From CAYSLU01 sp964431965 (GTDB lineage Bacteria > Verrucomicrobiota > Kiritimatiellia > CAIKKV01 > CAYSLU01), in the NCBI GenBank assembly GCA_964431965.1, contig CAYSLU010000161.1, positions 1-5,398 of the forward strand: a DNA stretch of 5,398 nucleotides. Reading direction: 5' to 3'. The notes below the pieces were generated by a model, which worked only from the letters and a program-made list of their open reading frames with translations, was not told where the DNA came from and did no database searches. Shown one piece after another: positions 1-5,398 of the stretch (position 1 is the stretch's first letter; the number at the start of each line of letters is the position of its first letter). The position numbers and the translations under genes were made by a program.

Positions 1-428
1 CGAACGTCATGAACACGTGGGCGGCCAACCACTACGGCAAGGTGAACACCATCGGCCTTTGCCACGGCGTCATGGGCGGCCACTGGCAGATCACCGAGGT
101 CATCAAGCTCCTCGTGAACGGCAAGCGCAAGCCCGGCGACAAGGGCTACGTGACCGTCACGCACAAGGACGTCGACATCATCTGCGCGGGCATCAACCAC
201 CAGACTTGGTATACCCAGGTCCGATACGCCGGCCAGGACTGGACCAGCCGCCTCCTCGAGGGCTTCCAGCAGCACCCGACGTACGCCAGGACCGAGAAGG
301 TGCGCATCGACATGCTGAAGCGCTTCGGCTACTACTCGACCGAGAGCAACGGCCACCTCAGCGAGTATGTGGCATGGTACCGCAAGCGCCCCGCCGACAT
401 CGCCAAGTGGATTGACCTCTCCTCCTGA
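1..428 (+). CDS. GH4 family glycosidase (alpha-galactosidase/LplD-like), N-terminal portion, 5'-truncated by window and ended by frameshift
   Basis: GH4 enzymes are NAD- and Mn-dependent glycosidases that cleave by an oxidation-elimination route in the cytoplasm. The frame is open to the left edge, so the gene starts outside and the N-terminal NAD-binding fold is not seen. Counting from the ATG at 9, residues 16-20 read GLCHG and residues 59-67 read CAGINHQTW. These are the two GH4 signature stretches whose Cys (18) and His (64) are the expected Mn ligands. The preceding NVMNTWA matches the family's NPM..TWA segment with Pro replaced by Val. The frame ends in TGA at 426-428, directly after DLSS, in mid-domain. 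Family homology continues at once in another frame (428-1486), so this is one half of a broken gene and not a short protein. The substrate (alpha-galactoside, alpha-glucoside or glucuronide) cannot be settled from the sequence. Confidence 0.88.
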   Translation, partial: NVMNTWAANHYGKVNTIGLCHGVMGGHWQITEVIKLLVNGKRKPGDKGYVTVTHKDVDIICAGINHQTWYTQVRYAGQDWTSRLLEGFQQHPTYARTEKVRIDMLKRFGYYSTESNGHLSEYVAWYRKRPADIAKWIDLSS

Positions 429-430
429 TC
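424..430 (+). other. Probable single-base deletion (frameshift) in the GH4 gene
   Basis: The DNA reads TCC TCC TGA TC AAC GGG. Inserting one G after TG at 426-427 gives S-S-W-I-N-G-E-T-G-G-Y and joins the two GH4 halves with no gap or overlap in the protein. The sequence shows the junction directly. Whether it is a true mutation or an assembly or sequencing slip cannot be told here, but the flanking codons and family motifs on both sides are undecayed, which favours an error or a very recent event. Confidence 0.85.
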
Positions 431-1486
431 AACGGGGAGACCGGCGGTTACCTGCGCGTCTGCACGGAGGGACGCAACTGGTTCCTCAAGACGCACCGCG
501 CCATGATGAAGGACGCGGGCGCCCCCCTCCTGCCCGAAAAGCGCGGGCACGAGCACGGCAGCTACATCATCGAGGGCCTGGAGACCGGACGCGTCTACCG
601 CGGCCACTTCAACGTCGTCAATAACGGCTGCATCACCAATCTGCCGAACGACGCGATCGTCGAGGTGCCCGGGTACGTCGACCGCAACGGCGTCAGCATC
701 CCGCGCGTGGGCGATCTGCCGCTCGGCTGCGCCGCCGTCTGCAACGCCTCCATCTCCGTCCAGCGCCTGGCCGTGGAGGCCGCCGTTCACGGCGACGTCA
801 CCCTGCTCAAGCAGGCGATGATGATGGACCCCCTCACGGGCGCCGTGTGCGACCCCGAGGAGATCTCCCAGATGACGGACGAGATGCTCGTCGCCGGCGC
901 GAAGTGGCTGCCGCAGTACAAGCGTGAGATTCCGAAGGCCGCGGCCCGCCTCGCAGACGCCAAGCGGCGCCGGACGTACCGCGGGACGAACAAGACGAAG
1001 GGCGCCGCCCGCCTGCCCGTCAAGACCACGCCGCAGTCCGCGGACGCCTGGGCCCGCGAAGCCAAGGCCGGAGTTCTCCAGAAGTACACCGCCACCTCGC
1101 TCATGCCGCCCCTCGCCGACATCCGAAAGGCGGCTGTGCCCGCAGCCGCCCTCTTCACGCGCACGCTCGCCAGCCATGTCCAGAGCGGGGCGGCGGGATT
1201 CATCGACATCCGCGGCATCCATGACGGGCGCGACGGCGTGGTGTTCCTGCGGACGACGCACCGCGCCTCGAAGGCCGGCGCCGGACGCCTGGTCTACGGA
1301 GTTGACGGCCCCGTGCGGGTGTGGGTCAACGGCAGGGTGGCTGACTGCCGCCCCACCGCGACCAACCCGGCCAACCCCGGCGAGTACCGGGCGCGCGCCA
1401 CGTGGCGCAAGGGCTCGAACGAGATCGTCTTCGCGCTCTCGTCCAACCGCGCGAACGCCTGGGGCCTGTACGCCGCCGCGGGGTGA
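428..1486 (+). CDS. GH4 family glycosidase, C-terminal portion after frameshift, with extra beta-sandwich-like tail
   Basis: This is the continuation of the GH4 gene in the +2 frame. Homology begins at 428 (INGETGGYLRV), upstream of the first ATG at 503, so 503 is only the first possible independent start. Counting from that ATG, HGSYIIEGLETG (18-29), CITNLPNDAIVEVPGYV (43-59) and PRVGDLP (67-73) are typical of the GH4 C-terminal catalytic half, which ends near residue 139. The remaining 188 residues are not part of a standard GH4 enzyme. They comprise a basic, Ala/Lys-rich linker (about 140-230), then a segment (232-327) with VRVWVNGR and WRKGSNEIVFAL. Those patterns recall beta-sandwich or carbohydrate-binding-like modules attached to glycosidases. 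The function of this tail is inferred only. It stops at TGA 1484-1486. If the frameshift is real, this half lacks the metal and NAD sites and would be inactive. Confidence 0.85.
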   Translation: MNGETGGYLRVCTEGRNWFLKTHRAMMKDAGAPLLPEKRGHEHGSYIIEGLETGRVYRGHFNVVNNGCITNLPNDAIVEVPGYVDRNGVSIPRVGDLPLGCAAVCNASISVQRLAVEAAVHGDVTLLKQAMMMDPLTGAVCDPEEISQMTDEMLVAGAKWLPQYKREIPKAAARLADAKRRRTYRGTNKTKGAARLPVKTTPQSADAWAREAKAGVLQKYTATSLMPPLADIRKAAVPAAALFTRTLASHVQSGAAGFIDIRGIHDGRDGVVFLRTTHRASKAGAGRLVYGVDGPVRVWVNGRVADCRPTATNPANPGEYRARATWRKGSNEIVFALSSNRANAWGLYAAAG

Positions 1487-1510
1487 GCGGGAAATAGCCG
1501 GGTATCGGAC

Positions 1511-1541
1511 ACGGAGCTGCGGTGCGATGCTCCGGCTCCGT
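1511..1541. repeat. Inverted repeat with alternative pairings (ACGGAGC / GCTCCG / GCTCCGT)
   Basis: CGGAGC at 1512-1517 can pair with GCTCCG at 1529-1534. The longer ACGGAGC (1511-1517) can instead pair with GCTCCGT (1535-1541). It lies just downstream of the GH4 stop codon. No T-tract follows, so a classical intrinsic terminator is not supported. Confidence 0.5.
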
Positions 1542-1546
1542 CGTGG

Positions 1547-1566
1547 CGCAAGCCTCCAGGCTTGCG
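1547..1566. repeat. Perfect 9-bp inverted repeat, compact hairpin
   Basis: CGCAAGCCT (1547-1555) and AGGCTTGCG (1558-1566) are exact reverse complements separated by CC. In RNA or single-stranded DNA this gives an 8-bp stem with a TCCA tetraloop. The stem is GC-rich but not followed by a T-run. Its compact palindromic form resembles dispersed REP-type elements. Membership in a genome-wide repeat family is a guess that needs the rest of the genome. Confidence 0.7.
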
Positions 1567-1570
1567 TCGT

Positions 1571-1642
1571 CCGGGCACGCGGAGCCCCAGACTGACCGAC
1601 CCGCCGACGTCTGGGGCACCCGTCCGCCGCCGCTTTGCCCGG
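1571..1642. repeat. Nested inverted repeats in the GH4-creatininase spacer
   Basis: The outer arms CCGGGCA (1571-1577) and TGCCCGG (1636-1642) enclose inner arms GCCCCAGAC (1584-1592) and GTCTGGGGC (1609-1617). The inner arms are a perfect 9-bp stem with a 16-base loop. The whole could fold as a stem interrupted by an internal loop, ending 61 bases before the creatininase ATG. It may be a leader structure, an mRNA-stabilising element or a REP-like unit. The sequence does not decide among these. Confidence 0.55.
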
Positions 1643-1691
1643 CATGCGGCCGCAAGTGGCTGGGAGTCTGAAGACGACGGTCGACACAGTT

Positions 1692-1696
1692 GGGGA
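1692..1696 (+). promoter_or_regulatory. Weak ribosome binding site for the creatininase-family gene
   Basis: GGGGA lies 7 bases before the ATG at 1704. It is only a moderate Shine-Dalgarno match, but it supports this start over the in-frame TTG at 1635 and ATG at 1644. Those earlier starts fall inside or beside the inverted repeats and would add residues unlike the family. Confidence 0.45.
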
Positions 1697-1703
1697 TGCC
1701 ACC

Positions 1704-2606
1704 ATGAGCACGGCGGAACAGAAAGTCCGATGGGAGGAAATGCTCCCGAACGAGTTCGTCGAGGCGCGGGATCTCCATCCGGTCTGCTTCATGCCCTACG
1801 GCCTGGCGGAGCCGCACGGCGCCTACAACGCGCTGGGGCTGGACTGGCTCAAGGCGCGGGAGCTGGTGGAGCGCGCGGCGCGCGAACACGGCGGTATCGT
1901 GGCGCCCCCCTTCTGCTGGCACATCCAGGATCGACCGGACTTCCACGACAACGGCCGGGGGCAGGGCTGGCTCTGCGATGTCGGCGTCCGCCAGTCGCTC
2001 AGCAGTTCCATCCCGACGGATCTGTTCTTCCGGATGGTCTTCCACCATATCCGCGTGTTCGACGCGCGCGGCTTCCGTGCGGCCGTGCTCGTGACGGGAC
2101 ACTACGGCGGCCTTGAGCGCACGATGCGCCTGGCCTGCGAGTACTACGTCCGCCGCACCGGCTCCCCCATCCGCCTTGCGGCCCTCGCCGACAACGAGGC
2201 CATCGCCCCGGAGCTGCCGTACCGGGGCGACCATGCGGGCATCTGCGAAACGTCGCAGTTGATGGAGCTGCGCCCCGGGCTCACCGACCTGACGCGCACG
2301 TCCGTGCCCGAGGAACTCGGCACCCGATTCGCGGGAACCACCTTCCCAGCCCGCGGCGAGATGCCGAGCCGGGAGACCGGCCGGATCATCGTCGAATCGC
2401 AAGTCCGCAACCTGGGCGAGCTGGGGCGGAAGCTGCTGGCCACGTACCAGGCCAAGCCGGGCTGGTCTGTCCCGAACGCCAACGAACTCGACGCCATCTG
2501 GCACCGGTTCGACACCGTCACCCGCCGCTACTCCCTCGGCACCTATGCCGAGTACCGCGCCCGCTCCGCCCCCGAATTTCCCGGCTGGGAGGCACTGGGG
2601 GAGTAG
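1704..2606 (+). CDS. Creatininase-family metal-dependent amidohydrolase
   Basis: The protein has 300 residues, a little longer than the usual 240-270 of the family. Members hydrolyse cyclic or linear amides such as creatinine or pterin and formamide intermediates, and are cytosolic. MPYGLAEPHGAYNALGLD (residues 30-47) corresponds to the family's LP.GS.EQHG.HLPL.TD block. It supplies Glu36, His38 and Asp47, with the same spacing as the E34/H36/D45 metal ligands of Pseudomonas creatininase. TGHYGG (131-136) supplies His133, equivalent to H120. The creatininase ligand E122 falls on Gly135, as in the many members with an NGHGGN motif. GDHAGICETS (175-184) matches the third block, with catalytic-type His177 and Glu182. 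No signal peptide is seen. The gene follows the GH4 gene on the same strand after 217 bases, so co-transcription is possible but not shown. The exact substrate is unknown; true creatininase activity should not be assumed. Confidence 0.88.
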   Translation: MSTAEQKVRWEEMLPNEFVEARDLHPVCFMPYGLAEPHGAYNALGLDWLKARELVERAAREHGGIVAPPFCWHIQDRPDFHDNGRGQGWLCDVGVRQSLSSSIPTDLFFRMVFHHIRVFDARGFRAAVLVTGHYGGLERTMRLACEYYVRRTGSPIRLAALADNEAIAPELPYRGDHAGICETSQLMELRPGLTDLTRTSVPEELGTRFAGTTFPARGEMPSRETGRIIVESQVRNLGELGRKLLATYQAKPGWSVPNANELDAIWHRFDTVTRRYSLGTYAEYRARSAPEFPGWEALGE

Positions 2607-2632
2607 CAGGATCACGCGTCGTCAGGCCGACC

Positions 2633-2675
2633 GTCTCCTCGACACGGCGGAGCTCCACACGCCCGTGTACGAGAC
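2633..2675. terminator. Imperfect hairpin between convergent genes, possible bidirectional terminator
   Basis: GTCTC (2633-2637) pairs with GAGAC (2671-2675) and ACACGG (2642-2647) with CCGTGT (2663-2668), with a small internal loop. The apical region contains the palindrome GGAGCTCC. It sits in the 84-base spacer between two convergent stop codons, where a shared terminator would be expected. Neither side has a T-tract, so Rho-independent termination is only weakly supported. Confidence 0.35.
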
Positions 2676-2690
2676 CGGGGCGGCCGCCGG

Positions 2691-2921
2691 TCAGGCTCCG
2701 GCGGACGGGCGTGGCGCCAGTTTCTGGCGGGCCAGGGCGATCTTGATCTGGGCGGGGGTGATGTAGCCGCGGCTGACGAGGATCTGGCCCAGGAGGCGTC
2801 TCTCGCCCGGCCTGTGCTGCACGGCCATCGCTTCAGCCAGCCTTTCGGGGGTGAGGTAGCCTTCGGACACCAGTATCTCGCCCACGGGCCTCCTTGGCAT
2901 CATGCTCTCGGAACCGCTCAT
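2691..2921 (-). CDS. Small stand-alone MshEN-like (GspE/PilB N-terminal type) two-motif protein
   Basis: This 76-residue protein consists of two copies of one motif: PVGEILVSEGYLTPERLAEA and on to Gln35 (residues 12-35), then LLGQILVSRGYITPAQIKIA and on to Gln66 (43-66). Both have the 24-residue pattern ..G..LV..G.(L/I)....(L/I)...(L/M)..Q of the MshEN domain. That domain normally sits at the N-terminus of type II secretion and type IV pilus ATPases and in some proteins binds cyclic di-GMP. Here no ATPase follows. The linker between motifs is 7 residues instead of the usual 5, and the first Arg of each motif is replaced (Pro12, Leu43), so nucleotide binding is doubtful. The start at 2921 is fixed by a perfect GGAGGT six bases upstream; a longer in-frame reading to 3053 would overlap the LRR gene and lacks that support. 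It lies 43 bases after the LRR gene on the same strand, probably in one operon. Its role is unknown. Confidence 0.78.
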   Translation of the reverse strand: MSGSESMMPRRPVGEILVSEGYLTPERLAEAMAVQHRPGERRLLGQILVSRGYITPAQIKIALARQKLAPRPSAGA

Positions 2922-2927
2922 CGCCCG

Positions 2928-2933
2928 ACCTCC
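2928..2933 (-). promoter_or_regulatory. Strong ribosome binding site of the MshEN-like gene
   Basis: On the minus strand GGAGGT occurs with a 6-base spacer before the ATG at 2921-2919. It lies inside the 43-base gap after the LRR stop codon, so the small gene has its own translation start and is not a read-through tail. Confidence 0.75.
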
Positions 2934-2964
2934 GATCGCTCTGCTGCGCAAGAGGCGCTGCGCG

Positions 2965-5398
2965 TCATCGCCGCCACAGATCCTGGCCGTTGACCATCCG
3001 AAGCCGTGGGAAATGCCGCGCCATCTGCCACGCGCCGCGAAACTCCCCGTCAATGTTCAACTCCTCGATCGGCATGTTGAACAGGGGCGAGAAATCAACG
3101 ATCCGGGTCCCCCGCAGGTCCAGAAAGACCAGGCCCATCCCGCGCAGCGGGCTCAGATCCTTGACCTGCGTGTTCGCCAGGTCCAGCCGCCGGATCGGCA
3201 TACCGGCCAGCGGCGAGAGATCGGTGACGCCGGTTCCGGCGAGCATCAGATCCGTCAGCCCCAGCCCCTTGAGCGGAGAGAGATCACGGACGCGCGTATC
3301 GCCGAGGTCAAGCGACACGAGCCGGGTATCCTTGAGCGCCGTCAAGTCCTTGGCCATCGTCCCGCGAAGATTCAAGCGCTCGAGCGGCATGAAGCGCAGC
3401 ACGGACACGTCCGTCACGTGCTTCGACCCCGCGAGGTCCAGTTCGACCAGCTTCATGCCGTCGAGCGCGGCCAGGTCCTGCATGCGCCCCTCCTCCACCC
3501 GCAGAATCCTCAGCTTCTGCCCCTTCAGCGGCGTGAAATCATAGACGTCGGTCCGGTTGAGGTTCAGATCCTCCAGCGGCATGTACTTGAGCGGACCGAT
3601 GTCCCGCACCGGGCAGCCCTCCAGCGAAAGCTGGCGGAGCGGCATCTCGCGCAGCGCGGAGATATCGGCCACCTTCGAGTTCCCCACGTCCAGAACAGCG
3701 AGCCTCATCCCCTTGAGAGCCGAGAGCTCCCGCATATCCATGTCGCGCACATAGAGCTCCTCCAGCGGCATGTCCTTCAGGATCGACAGGTCGCGCAGCG
3801 GCGTCGCGCTGGCATCGAGTACCCGCAGCTTCATGCCCTTGATCGGCGAAAAATCCCGGATGAGGCACCGCGGCACGCTCAGCGATGTGATCGGCAAGCC
3901 CGCCAGCGGAGTCAGATCCTGAACGCGCGGCCGCCCCACGTCCGCGCTGACGGACAGCTCCGCAAGGGCCTTCAGCCCGGCCACAGGCCCCAGGTCCTCG
4001 AGAATCGACGACCGCACGACCAGCCGCGTGATCCGCCCGGCCTCGCCGCCGAGCTCGATCTGCTCGCGCGCCAGCCCGGGATTGCGCTGGATCAGGTTTT
4101 CGATGAAGGCGTTCTGGTCGACCGACGGGGCCGTCGCGCCCCGGTCTTCCGGGCGGGACTCCTCCGCTCCCACCTTGCCGGGCGCCACCTCGCTCGCCAG
4201 CGCGGCTACAACCAGCTCGGCCTGGCGGGCGAAACCCGATTCCCCATACGAGGCGCGGAACTTCTCCAGCATCTTCGCGGCCGCCTCCCGCTGCTCCGCC
4301 GTATACGCGTGCCTCCGGATCGCCTCCAGCCACGGGGTCTCATCGTAGGCTCCCACCTCGATCCCGGCCGACCGCAGGACCGCCGCCAGCGCCTGCTCGG
4401 CCTTCTCGCTCTGCGTCCGCAGCTCACCGCTCGCCGCGCGGCTCACCAAGGCCGTGGACAGGCAGCCGGGTATCCGGCCGAAGTACTCCGTCGCGCGCGA
4501 AAAGGATTTCGTCTGGTACGCGAGGACACCCATGACCAGCGCGGCTTCGGCGGACTCGTCCGCCATGAGCCGCTTCACCTTCTCGCGCCGGGAAATGTCG
4601 GCCGATCCAAACTGGAACGAGACCTGCCCGGCCCCGACAGACTCCGCCCCCGTCACGCGCGCGCCCTCAACCGATGTCACCACCATGACGCGCGGGCCGG
4701 CGACGAAATCAACCGTGATCCGCTGGCCGATCTGCGGCACAAACGAGTCCACGACGCGCTGGTCCACGCGCTCCCCGGCCCGCAGCGCGGACTGGACCGA
4801 CCGGAGCGCCTCGCCCCGGTTGGCGAAGGAGGCGCTCTGCATGGCATTGCTCACGATCGCCGTCGCGCGCGCGAACCCGCCCGTCAGCACCGCATCCGCA
4901 ACCCCGCTCAGCAGCTGATCGAACTCCGACTCCACGCGGCGGACGGCGGCGACCTTCGCCTCCTCGGCCTCGTGCGCCCGCCGCATCATCTCGTCCGCGC
5001 CCCGCTTCCGCTCGGCGGAGGTCTCCCCGGCCCACGGCCCGGAGTACCCGCCGTACACCCGCGCCGCCTCGTCGCACTTGCCCTCCGCCTCCAGACGCCG
5101 GGCCTCTTCGTGCACTCGCTGCAGGGCCGCGGCGATCTCATCCCGGCGGGCCTTGTCCAGCTTTCGGATCTCGCCTTCGGCCATCAGCTGGTACTTCGTG
5201 CCGCGCGCCATGTCCGCGACCTTCCGGAAGCGTACGATCGCCTCGTCATACTGCCCGGGATGGTCGGCGAACCACGCCACCACGAAGTTGTACAGCTCCT
5301 CGGCCGAGCCCGCCCGCCCGCCCCCGTCGCGCGGAGCGGCCGGCTGCCCCGCGCCGGGCTGCCCGTCGGTCGCCGGGGCCGTCGCAGCGGGCGGAGAC
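2965..5398 (-). CDS. Large leucine-rich-repeat protein with helical/TPR-like N-terminal region (5' end outside window)
   Basis: The frame is open from the right edge to TGA at 2967-2965, giving 810 visible residues. A GTG at 5283 is a possible start, but coding-like sequence (AEELYNFV) continues upstream of it, preceded by an Ala/Pro/Gly-rich linker (residues about 1-30). The gene therefore most likely begins beyond the window. Order of parts: linker; charged helical region, perhaps coiled coil (about 31-215); a beta-rich insert around GQRITVDFVAGPRVMVV (about 222-270); a TPR-like helical part (AALVMGVLAYQTKSFSRATEYF, about 285-400); an LRR array (454-785) of some 15 units; and a cap ending RLRMVNGQDLWRR. 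That tail resembles the 'INGKPAAEFWK' ending I recall from planctomycete LRR and kinase proteins. LRRs mediate protein binding. A kinase or membrane segment may lie in the unseen N-terminus, which is conjecture. Partner and function are unknown. Confidence 0.85.
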   Translation of the reverse strand, partial: SPPAATAPATDGQPGAGQPAAPRDGGGRAGSAEELYNFVVAWFADHPGQYDEAIVRFRKVADMARGTKYQLMAEGEIRKLDKARRDEIAAALQRVHEEARRLEAEGKCDEAARVYGGYSGPWAGETSAERKRGADEMMRRAHEAEEAKVAAVRRVESEFDQLLSGVADAVLTGGFARATAIVSNAMQSASFANRGEALRSVQSALRAGERVDQRVVDSFVPQIGQRITVDFVAGPRVMVVTSVEGARVTGAESVGAGQVSFQFGSADISRREKVKRLMADESAEAALVMGVLAYQTKSFSRATEYFGRIPGCLSTALVSRAASGELRTQSEKAEQALAAVLRSAGIEVGAYDETPWLEAIRRHAYTAEQREAAAKMLEKFRASYGESGFARQAELVVAALASEVAPGKVGAEESRPEDRGATAPSVDQNAFIENLIQRNPGLAREQIELGGEAGRITRLVVRSSILEDLGPVAGLKALAELSVSADVGRPRVQDLTPLAGLPITSLSVPRCLIRDFSPIKGMKLRVLDASATPLRDLSILKDMPLEELYVRDMDMRELSALKGMRLAVLDVGNSKVADISALREMPLRQLSLEGCPVRDIGPLKYMPLEDLNLNRTDVYDFTPLKGQKLRILRVEEGRMQDLAALDGMKLVELDLAGSKHVTDVSVLRFMPLERLNLRGTMAKDLTALKDTRLVSLDLGDTRVRDLSPLKGLGLTDLMLAGTGVTDLSPLAGMPIRRLDLANTQVKDLSPLRGMGLVFLDLRGTRIVDFSPLFNMPIEELNIDGEFRGAWQMARHFPRLRMVNGQDLWRR
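3043..4038 (-). repeat. Array of about 15 leucine-rich repeats with 21-residue (63-bp) period
   Basis: Units follow L..LdL..T.V.DLSPLkgMp, for example LTDLMLAGTGVTDLSPLAGM. The period is 21 residues in almost all units. The exceptions are the first two, which are longer or more divergent, and one unit of 22. Compared with internalin-type repeats (22 residues, DISPL..LTNL) one residue is missing between the SPL segment and the next beta strand. The Asn of the usual ladder is mostly Thr, or Ser or Cys. The last five units are the most regular, and the N-terminal ones are more decayed. Confidence 0.85.

Noticed and set aside
1547..1566. CRISPR-like or tandem repeat unit
   Set aside because: Only one copy of the palindrome is present and there is no regular repeat-spacer pattern anywhere in the window.
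1635..1703. Upstream TTG/ATG starts for the creatininase-family protein
   Set aside because: The added 20-23 residues lack family similarity, lie at the edge of the inverted repeats, and have no better ribosome binding site than the ATG at 1704.
332..1792. 486-codon open frame on the minus strand opposite the GH4 gene
   Set aside because: It is a shadow of GC-rich coding DNA: composition is Arg/Gly/Ala/Val-heavy with no recognisable motif, and the plus strand carries clear GH4 homology over the same bases.
1326..2615. 429-codon open frame on the minus strand opposite the creatininase-family gene
   Set aside because: The plus strand holds all three creatininase blocks. The minus frame has no family pattern and crosses the intergenic inverted repeats.
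2922..3053. N-terminal extension of the MshEN-like protein up to a start at 3053
   Set aside because: It would overlap the LRR gene by 89 bases, shows no domain-like sequence, and the perfect GGAGGT before 2921 marks the better start.
2894..3544. 216-codon plus-strand frame across the LRR region
   Set aside because: Its Ser/Arg-rich periodic sequence is the complement of the 63-bp LRR units, not an independent protein.
3539..4333. 264-codon minus-strand frame inside the LRR gene
   Set aside because: It is an alternative frame of the same strand, rich in Gly/Ala/Arg, while the LRR frame carries the clear repeat pattern.

Overview
The window is GC-rich (roughly two thirds G+C by eye) and has the look of a genome or metagenome bin from the Planctomycetes/Verrucomicrobia/Lentisphaerae (PVC) group or a similar environmental lineage. 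That placement is inference. It rests on three things: a family 4 glycosidase with an added beta-sandwich tail, a creatininase-family hydrolase beside it, and above all a very long repeat protein built from 'DLSPLKGM' units, a style I associate with planctomycete proteins. There are no RNA genes, CRISPR arrays or recognisable mobile elements.

Layout. The left half reads rightward. Positions 1-1486 hold a glycoside hydrolase family 4 (GH4) gene of the alpha-galactosidase/LplD type. Its 5' end, with the NAD-binding region, lies outside the window. It is broken by what looks like one missing G at about 427, where a Trp codon becomes a TGA stop. The reading resumes in another frame exactly at 428 and runs to 1486, ending in an extra domain of about 190 residues. 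A 217-base gap (1487-1703) follows, unusually rich in inverted repeats. Then comes a complete creatininase-family amidohydrolase (1704-2606).

The right half reads leftward. A giant leucine-rich-repeat (LRR) protein enters from beyond the right edge and ends at 2965. Its frame is open to the window edge, so the true start is not visible. Downstream, 43 bases further on, is a 76-residue protein (2691-2921) made almost entirely of two tandem MshEN-like (GspE/PilB N-terminal) motifs, with a textbook ribosome binding site. The two genes probably form one transcript. It converges on the creatininase gene across an 84-base spacer with an imperfect hairpin.

The left pair fits sugar or glycoside catabolism. 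The right pair looks like protein-interaction or signalling modules of unknown purpose. Nothing visible ties the two halves together. The least ordinary items are the stand-alone MshEN-like protein next to the LRR protein, the structured spacer at 1511-1642, and the clean single-base frameshift in the GH4 gene.
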